Notes: generated by a model from the sequence alone, not told the origin. Numbered from the stretch's first letter, positions 11,467-22,867 are shown. The stretch is DNA of 64,000 nt from Miscanthus floridulus (GCF_019320115.1 NC_089581.1:12991152-13055151), one strand, 5' to 3'. Numbers and translations: made by a program.

Positions 11467-12555
11467 GAAGCCATGGTCGGCCTTGGGCCGGCAGCTAAGC
11501 ACACTAGAGCCTTGGTGGCTTGTGTAGTGGTGCTTGGGAGCCCTCCATCTCACACATACTTGATAGTGATCATTCGATTGGGTGAGTAAGTGATTCTAGT
11601 AGTGATTGCATCGTGAGGTTGCATCGAGTGGCACTAGGTGATCGAGTTGCAAGCCGGTGGTGCTTGTTACTCTTGGAGGTTGTCACCTCCTAGATGGCTT
11701 GGTGGTGGTCTCCGTCGAAGCCCTGCAAGAAGCTTGTGCGTCGCTCCGGAGAAGTGCTTTGTGAGGAGCATTGTGCTCGCCCCATGGGAGCCGTGAAGAG
11801 CAACTTTAGTAAAGCGTGTCATTGAGCTACCCTCACTCAAGGGGTAGGTTCTTGTAGCACCCGACTGTGCGGGCTTAGTGGGTGATGCTAATTAGCCGCC
11901 GAACCACCAAGTGAGCGGTTCGACACAACAGGGACTAGCGTGTTGGCAAACACAGTGAATCCTCGGGAGAAAAATTCATCGTGTCAACCTTGTTCTTCCC
12001 TGTTGGTTTGCATCCCCGTTACACAAGCTTACAATTACTTTCATATACATTGAGCTTATGTTGATGCTTTTGTAATTAGTTGGATTGTGTAGCTTACTAG
12101 TTACCTTCTTGCTTGTGTAGCATAGAAGTAGCTCCCTTGCGTGGCTAATTTGGTTTGTGTAACCTTGTTAGTCACATTGCTTAGTTTGTGTAGCTAAGTA
12201 TTTGCGCTCTCTAATTTGGCATTGGTTGCCTTATTATTGAGCATTGCTAGTGAGCTTAGTTGGCTTTGTGCTTTTGCTTACTAGCATGTGTAGGAGCTCC
12301 CTTGTTGCTTAAAGTACTAGTGGCATAGGTTTGTGTGACCTTGCTTCTAGAATTGGTTAGGAGAGCTCTAGCTAGCCCGACACCTTTGTTGCTTGATTAG
12401 TATCTTTGCAAGGTGTTAGTGAACATAGATAGAGGGGTGTAGTCTTGGCTAGACTAATAATTTTTAATTTCGCACTTGTTTTGGTTAGCCAATGTAATTA
12501 AGTTTTAAAAGGACTATTCACCCCCCCTCTAGTCGCCATCTCGACCCTTTCAAGT

Positions 12556-12572
12556 GGTATCAGGAGCCAGGT
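12556..12572 (+). other. Primer-binding site, initiator-Met tRNA type
   Basis: TGGTATCAGGAGCCAGG starts three bases after the LTR end. It matches the TGGTATCAGAGC class complementary to the plant initiator tRNA-Met 3' end, with one extra G. This is where minus-strand DNA synthesis would start. Confidence 0.75.
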
Positions 12573-12604
12573 CTCTCATTTGTGGTCTTCACCGACCCGA
12601 GAGG

Positions 12605-14712
12605 ATGGCGTCTAATGGGCTAGATGTTTGTGAGGCACACATTTTTATGGCATAAACTTTGTACTTTGGAAAAATCACATGCTTGATCATTTTTGTGCAA
12701 AGGGACCTAAATTTTGGTGGGTTGTCACAAGTGGTCTCACCCATGTCTTGGACCATAGAAATCTCACCAAAGCTCAAAGGGTTCTCTATGAATTTGATGC
12801 ACATGCTTGTTATTTTCTAATGGATGCTTTAAGCTTTGATTTGATGAAACAAGTAAACATCAAGGGAACCGCTCGTGAGATATGGAAATCCATCAAGGAA
12901 ACGTTCGGTGATTCCTCCACATGGGATGATGGGAAATTCAAGGAGGATGAACCAAAGAAGGAGGCGCATGAGTGTGTTGAGCATAACCACAATTTGGTGA
13001 TTGTGGAAGATTGCTCCACCTCATGGTCAAGTGATGATGATGATGATCAATCTACTACAAGTTCACTTGACAAGGTTGATGATGATGCCACAAGTGTTGC
13101 AAGTGATGATGCTAGCCCATGCACACTTGATGGTGATGATGGTTCATGCTCAAGCCATGATGAAGATGCTACTACATGCTCTCCAACCACACCACATTGT
13201 CTCATGTCACAAGGTGACACCAAGGTAACAAATGATAATGTGGTTGATCATGTTGATTCATATGATGAGCTTGTTAGTAGACTTGCTAGCATGACCATGT
13301 CTTTAGAAAATGAGAAAGCTAAAACATTGAACTTAGAAAATGAAAACTCATTTCTAAAGAACTCTTGTGAAGAACATAAGAAATTACTTGATGCTTATAA
13401 ATCTTCACATGATGAGCTAAAATTGAATCATGAGACACTACTTGCATCTCATGATGAATTATTAGAACAACATGCTTCTCTCATTAAAGTATTTACAAAG
13501 AAACTTAAAAATAATGAGAGCTCATCACATGGATCAAATGATAAATTGCAAAAATGTTACTAACCCTTGTGATGTAGGAAAGAAGCATGTATCCACCTCT
13601 TGTGATGATTTATTAGATATGCCATGCTCTTCACATATAGATGCTTGTTCTACTTCTATGTCTTAGTGAGACTAACATTTTGAAGGAGAACATTGAGCTC
13701 AAAAGTAAAGTGAAGAAATTGAGCAATAAGCTAGAGAGGTGCTACAACTCTCAAGTCACCTTTGAGCATATGTTGAAGACTCAAAGAAACTTTGGTGACA
13801 TGAGTGGAGTCAGGCTTCAAGACTAGCAAAGTCAATCATCAAGAAAGCCTGCAATGACATAAGTGGCATTGGCTTCAACAAGAACAAGATCAAGGGCAAA
13901 AGATGGGGCAAGAGAAGATATGAAAGAGAGACGAAGAAGCAAGAACAAGAGAAGCTTTCTCATTTCATGTGCTTCAAGTGCCATGAAGTGGGACATCTTG
14001 CAAATGGTTACCCCAATGAAGAAAAGCTCAAGTTGAAGAAAGAAGAAGAGAGGCTAAAGCATGTCAAGTGCTTCAAGTGCCGCACTTGGGGTCATCTTAT
14101 CTCAATGTGCCCAACCAAGCAATTGGTGAAGCAACAAATGAAGCCTCAACCAAAGCCACAAGTTGAGCAAGAGAAGACACCCCAAGTTCAAATCAAGATC
14201 AACCATGAAGATGGTGGTGACTTGATGATAAAGAAGAAGAAAACAAGAAGGGGTGGAAAGGCAAGGCATCCAATGCAAACTCAAGATGCCAAGATGATGA
14301 GCAAGAATGAAGATGAGAAGAAAGATTATGCTCACATCAAGTGCTTCAAGTGTGGAAAATATGGGACACTTTGCCTCTAAGTGTCCTATCAAGCTTGAGA
14401 AGAAGGCTCAAGTAATCCATGAGAGGCAAGGCAATGAGAAGCACCACATGAAGCAAAGAAGAGAAGGCTCAAGCAAAGAGAAAGTGCTACTCATGCCAGG
14501 AAAGGGGACACATGGCACATTCATGTCCCCTAGGTAAAATTTCTAAGCCTATTTCAATTGATGATCATGATATGCTTAGAAAGGATGGTGATGGTACCTC
14601 TATGGTTGCTATTGCAAAACATCCCACTACTCATACTAAGGCATTGCCTAAGTATGTTGCTCCTAACTTGAGAGGACCCAAACTTATTTGGGTACCATCA
14701 AAAAGTGGATGA
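12605..14712 (+). pseudogene. Copia gag (SIRE-like) with four CCHC knuckles, frame-broken
   Basis: It starts at the ATG 12605 (MASNGLDV). A +1/-1 break near 12650 moves the reading into the frame of the 12679-13563 segment, where the conserved N-terminal gag motif GINFVLWKNHM is visible. An acidic Asp/Ser-rich stretch (about 13010-13200) and a coiled-coil segment (SLENEKAKTLNLENEN) follow. Further breaks occur near 13560, 13665, 13826 and 14365. Four zinc knuckles are readable: CFKCHEVGHLANGYP (last Cys changed to Tyr), CFKCRTWGHLISMC, CFKCGKYGHFASKC (across a frameshift) and CYSCQERGHMAHSC. It ends with IWVPSKSG and a stop, the point where protease/integrase would start in complete SIRE elements. 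The product would be the nucleocapsid protein; this copy is inactive. Confidence 0.85.
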
Positions 14713-17700
14713 TTGATTGTAGGTACCATCGGCATTGGAGACTTGATTCAATTGATCTCTCATTGTTCATCATATGTTGAATCAAGTTATGAAGCTTAGT
14801 GCTCATCCAAACCCAATGCCAAGTGAAAATTAAGTGAAGTCCAAGTGCTATCAACATACAAGTGCTATAATTCAAGTTGTTGGTAATTTATTGGATATAT
14901 TTGATGACTTGCAAATAATTGAGTTGAAGCTTGCTAGTTGGATGATCATGAGCTAACCAAGGTATATCTCTTATTGATCATTTCATTTAGGTGCATATGA
15001 GTTGATTGAATTGGATAAATATGCAATGTTGCTTGCTATAAGTTGATTAAATGGATAATTGCTTAGTAATCAAGTTTGGATTGATTTGTGTTGGAGAAAT
15101 TCATAAGATGACATTTAGTAAGTGATTTGAATGGATATATGTCTTATGGAAGTATTCAAACAAGTTAGTTTCAAGTTTGATTCACATTTGATGAAGTATA
15201 GCTCAATTGTTGAAATCTATCCTATATTACAAAATCTGAGCTAGCTGAGATTTTAGCCATGTTTGAGTGATCAAAACTTATTCGGATTGGCATGAAAATT
15301 GGTATACATGCTCTAGACTTATGGTATAAGATGCTGTAGAAATTTCATGAAAATTGGATAAGAAATGCTTCGGTTTTGGAGTGGTTCTTGTCAGCTATAG
15401 TGCAGCAGTTTTCAGCATATAGCAGTGATGGAAGAATTGATATATGGCAGCAATATAGAAGTCAAATAAAGCCTCAAATTTTTACAGCTGCTAGATAACT
15501 TAGTAAATAACATCTCCATCAAATTTCGTGGTATTTGGATTTGTACTTTGGGAGATATGCTTATTTCTTTGAAGGGTACAAAATCTGTCAGAAAAAGTGA
15601 CAAATGTTGGATTGATCTAGAGTCACTTTGATTGAAAGGTCCTCAAGTTGGAAACATGTTTACAAGTGTTTGAGGTACCTAAGTTTGGTTTTGAAATAAT
15701 CTATAAGCATGACAAGATATGAGTACAAGGCTATTTGATTGTGGAGTGTACTTTGCACACCTTTGGTACTCAAGATGAAGATCAAGATCAAACTCAAGTT
15801 GAAGATGAAATTTAAGTTCTAGATATGATTTGAGATCATTTGGTAGAAAGAAAAGGACTTAAACAAGAAGAAAGAAAAAGGACTTAAAGAAGGAATCAAG
15901 GTTACTCACCAAGTTAAGTCCATCACTTGGATCAATCAATCAAGTTATTTCAAGTGAGTATCAAGAATGATTCTTGGAGAGAGGTCACTTCTCCCTAGTA
16001 TAGGGGCTTGCCGCCTATGTGTAGGTGAACCAAGTGTGGTACTTGAAAGGCTAACATGGAAGTGGTGATCCGAGGAACATTTAAGATGCTTAGTTGAAGC
16101 AATCAAAAGGATTGATCAAGAAAAGCAAGCAACATCCAAAAGAGAGCTAGTCATGATATTTCAAGTGGTATTCTCAAATTGATGCTCTCATGCAAGCAAA
16201 GATCAAAAGATAAAGCAAGCCAACCACAACTAAGAAAGTGCACTTGATCATAAGTGGCATTTATTTCATATGGGTGAAGAATGAAATTCAACATGGTATC
16301 TATTGGTCTTCATCAAGCTTATAATTGAACTTTCACATTGCTATTGGAGTAATGAATTGGAATCTATGTGACTATCCTCTACTCCAACATAGCAAAGGTA
16401 TCATTGTAATGTGCATGATCATTTCATCCCTTACTAGTATGCGGTTAGTGCATATAGTTCATACTTCATAGGATCATGCATAACAAATAAAATGCTTAAA
16501 TTCATAGCCTACCACTATTGTTTGAATGATTAATTGATCTAGTGGTTGGTATATAAATTTGTTCATGAGCTAGTAAACCCTAAGTACTTGACTTAATTTG
16601 GATTGCTAACAAGTAACAAGTACAACATTGCCAAGATAACCCTTGCAAGATGTGTGAAGAAGCTTGTCATTGGTTCAAACCGGACTTGGAAGCTTAGGCA
16701 AATCAATTTAGTTCAAGTCAATCATAAAAGCTCATGATAGTGATAAGAGTACAAGCACAAGACAACAATGCAAATGGATATCTAGTTTGTATGTTTCAAA
16801 TAGTATCTAGACTCAAGTATTTTATCAAGAATCTACAAATAATGTCCAGATCAACTCACAAGTGATATCCTATAAGTGGTACTCTTGAAGATAGCAAATG
16901 TTAAAGAAATAGTCTTTATTGATAAATCCAACAAGTGGTTCCAAACTAGAAGATTCTTTCAAGTGGTATCTACTTCATACAAGTGGTATTACATCTATAT
17001 ATGATATCAACCATGAAAGACGATGGTTCCATAAGTGATCCTCAACTTTAAGTGATCATCAAATGAAGAATGCATCCCTCAACTACAAGAGCTCAAGTGT
17101 ATCAAATGGATGACCCATGCTATCACATAGGGGAGAGGTGTCCCACAAATTGATATCAAGATCAAAAATCTTATGTGTGGTATCTCAAGAAGCCCTATAC
17201 AAGTTACAAGTGGTGTCATTCCAACAATCAAATGATGTCCATAAAAAATGCAAGATTCAAGCATCAACCATCTACCCCAAATGCATACCTTTGCATCAAT
17301 GAGAAGCACACATTTTATGGAAATTGATGACAAAGGGGGAGAGAATGTACAAAGATATGAAAGCCTTTATAAGGGGGAGGGATAAATTGTGTAAGGGGAG
17401 AAATAAGTTATGAAAGCTTAGGAGATTGGATATGGACATGGACAAAGAGGGAGCAACATTGAAGAAAAGAGATGGATCAAAATTCTTGGACAAGAGAAGC
17501 ACACAAGTAGGGGGGAGCAAGCTCATGAACTTTGATTGATTGCATTTGATATGTGCATATTCATGTGATTGCTTGCATTGCATAAGCTTTCAAATTCAAT
17601 ATGCATCCTTGTGTGGTGTATGCTAGTTGTAGAACTTGAATGATGATTTGATAACTAGCATGCATAGGATGATAGCTAGACACTTGGTATACTTTTCAAG

Positions 17701-18087
17701 TAATGCTAGTACTTTGCTTTTAATGTTGATCTCACAAGGTATCTAGTGCTTTTATTTCCAAGTGATATCTAGCTAACCATGGTGCTAAGGATGAACTTAA
17801 AGGTGCAACTCCGATTGATACACGCTTCAAAGGTTTATTCTATACACCTTAGCATCATTTAGTAGTAATTACTCTCCCACAATTTTCAATCTATGCATAT
17901 GTGCGAGCTTCAAATCAAACACTCTAGCACATATGTAGGGGGAGCAAATACTACCATTTCGGGTTTGTGGTACTTGTCCAAAATCATTTTCACATGGTAA
18001 AATTGCTTGGGCAAGCAACATGAATCCAAAAGAGCTTAATTTCTATATCTTTGTAGAATTGTCATCAATTACCAAAAAGGGGGAGAT
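14713..18087 (+). other. Long non-coding internal region of the copia element
   Basis: 3.4 kb of AT-rich DNA replaces pol. No frame above about 95 codons exists and none shows a family motif. It is dotted with strings of the form CAAGTGGTAT(C/T), mostly at 16000-17770, that resemble the bases around the primer site (CAAGTGGTATCAGGAG). G-rich strings (GGGGGAG) recur at about 17335, 17376, 17512 and 17938 and culminate in the polypurine tract at 18074-18086. Confidence 0.75.
18074..18086 (+). other. Polypurine tract of the copia element
   Basis: AAAAAGGGGGAGA lies immediately before the 3' LTR at 18088 and fits plus-strand priming. It follows the string TCATCAATTACC typical of the SIRE-type 3' end. 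Confidence 0.8.
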
Positions 18088-20476
18088 TAAAAGGTCCTTG
18101 TTTGGTTTTGGTAATTGAGTGACAACCTAGGTGGACTAATTGTGTTTATGTGGGATACACAGGTGATTAGTCCATAGGTACATGTGTGTGAGCAACATAT
18201 GCCATGAAGGTGAAAATGGCTTAGGAGATGTTGCAAAGCTCACACATGTGATGATGAAGGAGTTCATTGCATATGAGACATGACATTGAGTCATGTGATC
18301 AAGGTGGAGAAGATCAAGACAAGACTTGGCTTGATGGACCGGTTGCAAGCGTGAAGGGCAAGTCGGAGGCTTTGGAGCGATGGACCGCGTGGCGGTGAAG
18401 CTTGAGCAAGACTTGGCTGCCGATGGATGAAGGCAACGGTGAAGAGCAAGTAAAGTCAAGATCGATGAAACCAATATGATCACTGTGATGATATGAAGTG
18501 GATCATATCATTGTTGATCATGTTGGTGCATGTGTTGCATCAATATTAGAGGAGATGGAATGGAATGCGCTAAGGCAAAGGTATAACCTAGGGCTATTTC
18601 ATTTCACTGGTCATAGGTGTGTAGAGAAGTTTATGACTGGCTTTAGGATAGATGGCCGTACTATCAAGAGGGGCAAACTTGATTTGCATATCGGTCATCT
18701 AGTGCCACTCGAGTGATCTAACTTTGCATCGTCGCTAGGATCAAGTGGCGTGGCAAGTTGAGTGGCTAATCCTTTGAAAAATGATTGTGAAAATGCTAAC
18801 ACACATACACATGTTAGTGTACACTTGGTGGTGTTGGCACATTTGCAAAAGAGAAGAAGTTGGTGACGAAAACGAGTGAGTCGCGCTAGTTACAGAGTGA
18901 CCTAGACGCGTCCGGTATGGTGATCGGACACGTCCAGTATTTGGCGGCGTACTCAGCGATCGGACGCGTCTGGTGTGAATTAGAAAAGACGGTGTTCGGC
19001 AGTGCAGTCGATCGGACGCTGGCAGCGTCCGGTCCGGATGTGACCGAACGCGTCCGGTCGTCAGAGGATGCTTACTGTACTCGACCGGACGCTAAGGCTC
19101 AGTGTCCGGTCGGTTTCTAACAGACACGTCCGGTCGATCGTGGTGGCTTACTGGACTCGACCGGACTCAGTGGCTGAGCGTCCGGTCGTTTCGTGCTGAG
19201 CGTCCGGTCGTCGTGTTAGAGAGCCATTGGAGGCAACGGTTGGACACATGGCGGTCAAGCAGCTACCGGACACATCTGGTATAGCGACCGGACACGTCCG
19301 GTATGCACGGTCGATGCGTCCGATGCTGCGTCCAGTCGGCCTGAAAAACGCCCAGTGACGGGGTAACGGCTCTATTTGTTTGTGGGGTTATACATAGAAG
19401 CCATGGTCGGCCTTGGGCCGGCAGCTGAGCACACTAGAGCCTTAGTGGCTTGTGTAGTGGTGCTTGGGAGCCCTCCATCTCACACATACTTGATAGTAAT
19501 CATTCAATTGGGTGAGTAAGTGATTCTAGTGTGATTGCATCATGAGGTTGCATCGAGTGGCATTAGGTGATCGAGTTGCAAGCCGGTGATGCTTGTTACT
19601 CTTGGAGGTTGCCACCTCCTAGATGGCTTGGTGGTGGTCTCCGTCGAAGCCCGCAAGAAGCTTGTGCGTCGCTCCGAAGAAGTGCTTTGTGAGGGGCATT
19701 GTGCTCGCCCCACGGGAGCCACGAAGAGCAACTTTAGTAAAGCGTGTCATTGAGCTACCCTCACTCAAAGGGTAGGTTCTTGCGGCACCCGATCGTGCGA
19801 AGCTTAGCGGGTGATGCTAATTAGCCGCCGAACCACCAAGTGAGCGGTCGACACAACGGGGACTAGCGTGTTGGCAAACACGTGAACCTTGGGAGAAAAA
19901 TCATCGTGTCAACCTTGTTCTTCCCATTGGTTTGTATCCCCAGTTACACAAGCTTACAATTACTTTCATATACATTGAGCTTGTGTTGTTGCTTTTGTAA
20001 TTAGTTGGATTATGTAGCTTACTAGTTACCTTCTTGCTTGTGTAGCATAGAAGTAGCTCCCTTGTGTGGCTAATTTGGTTTGTGTAACCTTGTTAGTCAC
20101 ATTGCTTAGTTTGTGTAGCTAAGTGTTTGTGCTATCTAATTTGGCATTGGTTGCCTTGTTATTGAGCATTGCTAGTGAGCTTAGTTGGCTTTGTGCTTTT
20201 GCTTACTAGCATATGTAGGAGCTTCCTTGTTGCTTAAAGTACTAGCAGCATAGGTTTGTGTGACCTTGCTTCTAGAATTGGTTAGGAGAGCTCTAGCTAG
20301 CCCGACACCTTTGTTGCTTGATTAGCATCTTTGCAAGATGCTAGTGAACATAGATAGAGGGGTGTAGTCTTAGCTAGACCGATAGTTTTTAATTCCGCAC
20401 TTGTTTCGGTTAGCCAATGTAATTAAGTTTTAAAAGGACTATTCACCCTCCTCTAGTCGCCATCTCGACCCTTTCA
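18088..20476 (+). repeat. 3' LTR of the gag-only copia element
   Basis: It matches the 5' LTR along its length, ends CCCTTTCA and abuts the TSD GTATG. Differences from the 5' LTR are scattered, mostly single-base changes and one- to three-base indels, so the insertion is neither brand new nor ancient. Age would need a computed alignment. Confidence 0.92.
18902..19337. repeat. CCGGAC motif cluster in the 3' LTR
   Basis: Counterpart of the 10958-11412 cluster, with dense GACGCGTCCGGT, GACACGTCCGGTC and GACCGGAC strings. Several sites intact here are decayed in the other LTR, and vice versa, usually by C/T or G/A change. Confidence 0.75.
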
Positions 20477-20481
20477 GTATG

Positions 20482-20876
20482 GCGGTCACGTCGGGGACAA
20501 CGGGATCCCTCCGGGTAATCGGCGAAAGATAGAGAATAATAAGTAAATAATAGTATGTACATTACTCATAGTGGGGTTTGAGCAGAGAGTTTGCTCGGAA
20601 TGAAGCGCAGATGTCGCGTTGTCGAAGTCATGCATCCCGGAGTCTATGGAGGGCGCCCCTTTGACGGGTGTCGGAACGAGTGCCTCCTCACAGAGGTGTA
20701 GTACACCGAGCCGGTTGGCGATGAAGTCCAGGCTTCTGAGGAGAAAGGCTTAGGGTGGCTCGAAGACGGGTGGAACCCATATCTCAACAGGTGGGAGCAC
20801 GGGAAACTCCAGTGAGCCGAAGCGAATCGAATCACCAGAGCCCGCCATGGCGAAGGTGGCGGAAAAGTGGGCCATC
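20482..20876 (-). pseudogene. Gag-like remnant, N-terminal part (Tat-like element)
   Basis: From the minus-strand ATG at 20874-20876 the reading includes AGSGDSIRFGSLEFPVLPP, nearly the same as the sister copy at 28446 (AGSGDTIRFGSLEFPALSP). In-frame stops follow (e.g. after VPPVFEPP). The frame once continued into 10142-8866 before the copia element inserted. No function can be assigned beyond the gag-region position. Confidence 0.65.
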
Positions 20877-20890
20877 CAATGACCAAAAAG

Positions 20891-22130
20891 TGTCTGTGTA
20901 GAAAGTGACCAACAAGTAAATATTTGTAGTTTTATCGTACGTTGTGATCGGAGGTGGCCTAGCACTCAATGACACAGGGTTTATACTAGTTCAGGCAACG
21001 TATTCTACGTCTAGTTTGAGTCGGTCGGTGACTTTATTCCTGAGCCCAGGTGCTCGAAGTTTGCAATGGGGTTACAAACGAGAAGGCGAAAGATGGGGGG
21101 TACAAGAGGTCCGGTCGGGCTCCGGTCGAAAAGGCCGAAAGCGACAGGAGCTCCGCAATGAGCTAAGTGTTCAAGCGTGTGCTTGTGATTCGAACCTGAC
21201 GGTTCTGTGGTTGTGTGCTAGTGAACTTGGTCGATCTAATAAATCTGGAATCACCTCCATATTGAAAGAGAGCGCATCCCCTTTTATAGATAAAGGGGAT
21301 GGCCTTACAAGTGAGAGGGACATAGTACGTATGCTTCTAAGTCTTGTTGCCCATACCGGCGGGTACAGGATGATGGTAGGCGTCCACAACACCGTTGGAT
21401 GTCGGATGCATGTGGGAGGCTGCGTCGTTTTGTTCGGGTATGGCAGATGTTGGTACCTGCTATACTGTTGATGCCCTGAGACATGTGAGGAGTTTCACCA
21501 TGTTCACTCGGTATGGTAAATGCCGGCGCCCACAACACTGTCGATGCCCAGAGGCACGTGGGGGGCCTTACCATATGGGAGTTTAATGGCGCCCACAATA
21601 TTGTAGGGAAAATGTCAGCGCCTACAACACTGTTTGTGTCAGGGCGGTTGTAGAGTACTATTCCTGCAGGTGTACAGGGTACGGTCTCTGGTATAATGGT
21701 TTGACTTGTGCGTCTTGCTTTGCTTTCTCCGTCCGTTCCCTGGTCTTTTCCGAGCGGGCGTCTCCGGTCGGTTGATCCCAGTCGGCTCTGATTGCGCCAA
21801 TCGGAGAAGAGCAGTGAGCAGGGTCCTTGCATACCCCGGTTGGAGACGTGGGGTCAGAGTCAGAGGTAGTGCTTCGTCAGGCCTTCCGGTCGGAGACCGT
21901 CCGGAGGCGTGCTGGAAACCGAAGCGAGCGCTCCGATCGGAGAGGTGGGCCGAAGTCAGAAGGCGGGTGCCGTTCCTCCTTGGCCAGACGTTTCGGTCGG
22001 TGATTGGATTGCCCTTCTAGCCTATCGTTCAGATACTTGGGCCGGCCCATGAGTTGCGTGTTCATTTGCTTGGGCCGAGCCTTTGTTGGAAAGCCGGTCT
22101 GTGAGGGACCCTGGGTTTATGAACCCGACA
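20891..22130 (-). repeat. 5' LTR (sense) of the Tat-like element
   Basis: Sense strand is minus: it starts TGTCGGGTTCATAAACCC at 22130 and ends at 20891 with CTACACAGACA. A TATA box TATAAAAG (minus; CTTTTATA on plus at 21281-21288) places the promoter. The primer-binding site that should follow at 20890 is missing: the bases run directly into CTTTTTGGTCATTGG, which in the sister element lies about 40 bp further on. Confidence 0.88.
21281..21288 (-). promoter_or_regulatory. TATA box of the Tat-like LTR
   Basis: TATAAAAG on the minus strand, in the context TCTATAAAAGGGGATGCGCT. The sister LTR at 27181 has TATAAAAG in the same context. Confidence 0.6.
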
Positions 22131-22355
22131 GGCGTCGACCCCCTTCCCCTCTCTCTCTCCATCGACAGCCAGTGAGCCTCGAACTGGCACGGCCTGTGAA
22201 ATTGGTCGTGCTTCGCGGGCCAGCCCGGCACGAAAATCGGCCCATAGTGCCTTGCCGGCCTGTTGGCTATCGGGCCGTGCTGGCACGGAGCCGTGTCGGG
22301 TCGGCCGTTGGCCATCTATATTTCCCATGCAGGCAAGGCGGTTCTGAATATTTAG

Positions 22356-22504
22356 GGGCTGTTCGCTGGTCTGGTTCAGACCAGCCGGCCAGCTGGTCCC
22401 CTCTTAGTTTACTATTCACCAAACCAGTCAAACAGTATTTTTCTCTCACAACAATTCAGTCGAAATAGTATTTTTCAGCCAAGTTTCAGACCAGCGAACG
22501 GACC
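22356..22504. repeat. MITE of the GCCTGTTCG family
   Basis: Terminal inverted repeats GGGCTGTTCGCTGGTCTG and (read inward from the right) GGTCCGTTCGCTGGTCTG enclose about 110 bp with the internal string TTTTTCTCTCACAACA. It is one of at least seven related elements in this window and lies about 1 kb past the 3' end of the host gene. Confidence 0.72.
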
Positions 22505-22861
22505 TGAGAACGTAAGGGCAGCTCGAAAGAAGTGCCACGCCCGCGCCACCTGCTGCCCCGTAACAAATCCAACTCTCCCGGCTCCCGCAAGACAACAACA
22601 GTGCTTCGAGACTAAGCAAACAGACAAGGCCAGCAAATAGAACAATAACCTTTTGAGATACAGCACGGCCAAATGCACCAAAAGAAACCACTTGCTCAAC
22701 AACCCTGTCCATAAGCTTTACAAGGGATCACCCGGAATCACAATATAATACAAAATTTGCCAGCGCCCCAGAAAAAGGTCAGCATATGTTAGGAAGCAGG
22801 CCATTTCAGTCTCACCAGGATCCACTCTTTCAACCAATTGTCACATGATTAACTTTACTAC
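22505..22861. other. Intergenic DNA 3' of the host gene
   Basis: Short, mixed-composition stretch between the MITE and the putative polyadenylation signal of the minus-strand gene. No supported feature. Confidence 0.4.
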
Positions 22862-22867
22862 TTTATT
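22862..22867 (-). terminator. Candidate polyadenylation signal of the host gene
   Basis: AATAAA on the minus strand (TTTATT on plus), about 620 bp past the stop codon, in an A/T-rich context. Plant signals are loose, so the real cleavage site could be elsewhere. Confidence 0.4.

Larger units (their letters stand above)
10143..12552 (+). repeat. 5' LTR of the gag-only copia element
   Basis: Near-identical over its full length to 18088-20476. It holds a cluster of GTCCGGT/GACCGGAC motifs (about 10960-11412), a TATA box TATAAATA at 11459-11466 about 50 bp past the cluster, and a T/A-rich 3' part. Minus-strand frames within it are shadows. Confidence 0.93.
10143..20476 (+). mobile_element. Gag-only copia (SIRE/Maximus-like) LTR retrotransposon, TR-GAG type
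   Basis: The 5-bp TSD GTATG is perfect at 10138-10142 and 20477-20481. The LTRs are 10143-12552 and 18088-20476 (about 2.4 kb each). The left one runs TGAAAGG...CCCTTTCA; the right one starts TAAAAGG, a G-to-A change in the terminal TG. A primer site (TGGTATCAGGAGCC, tRNA-iMet type) follows the left LTR, and a polypurine tract AAAAAGGGGGAGA (18074-18086) precedes the right LTR. The only coding remnant is gag (12605-14712). The remaining 3.4 kb of internal DNA is AT-rich and non-coding: no protease, integrase, RT or RNase H motif is present. Gag-only elements of this kind need pol in trans. Confidence 0.92.
1583..22130 (-). mobile_element. Tat-like non-autonomous Ty3/gypsy LTR retrotransposon, minus strand
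   Basis: The 5-bp TSD GGCGT lies at 1578-1582 and 22131-22135. Two direct LTRs (1583-2575 and 20891-22130) share starts and ends. Their sense-strand ends are TGTCGGGTT... and ...CAGACA, so the sense strand is minus. Excluding the nested copia element and one copy of its 5-bp TSD, the unit is about 10.2 kb. In sense order it holds the 5' LTR, a degraded gag-like frame (20876 to 20482, then 10142 to 8866), no detectable pol, an antisense gene (4420-8262 on plus), tandem repeats, a G-rich polypurine stretch next to 2576, and the 3' LTR. Absence of protease, RT and integrase makes it non-autonomous. Lineage is inferred from the gag knuckle (C-H-H-C type), the antisense gene and the primer site seen in the sister copy at 28394. 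Confidence 0.85.
554..22320. mobile_element. Non-autonomous hAT-like transposon, split by nested retrotransposons
   Basis: An 8-bp direct repeat, TTTCCCAT, lies at 546-553 and again at 22321-22328. Just inside it the ends are imperfect terminal inverted repeats: CATAGTTGGCCA on the left, and TATAGATGGCCA read inward from the right. An 8-bp TSD with short CA-type inverted ends is the hAT signature. Without the inserted LTR element the transposon is only about 1.2 kb (554-1582 plus 22136-22320). It has no transposase-like frame, so it would need a transposase in trans. Its body is rich in GGCCC/CGGCCCG strings near both ends and holds a 30-bp minisatellite. The TSD and inverted repeats are read directly; the superfamily is inferred from their lengths. 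Confidence 0.72.
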
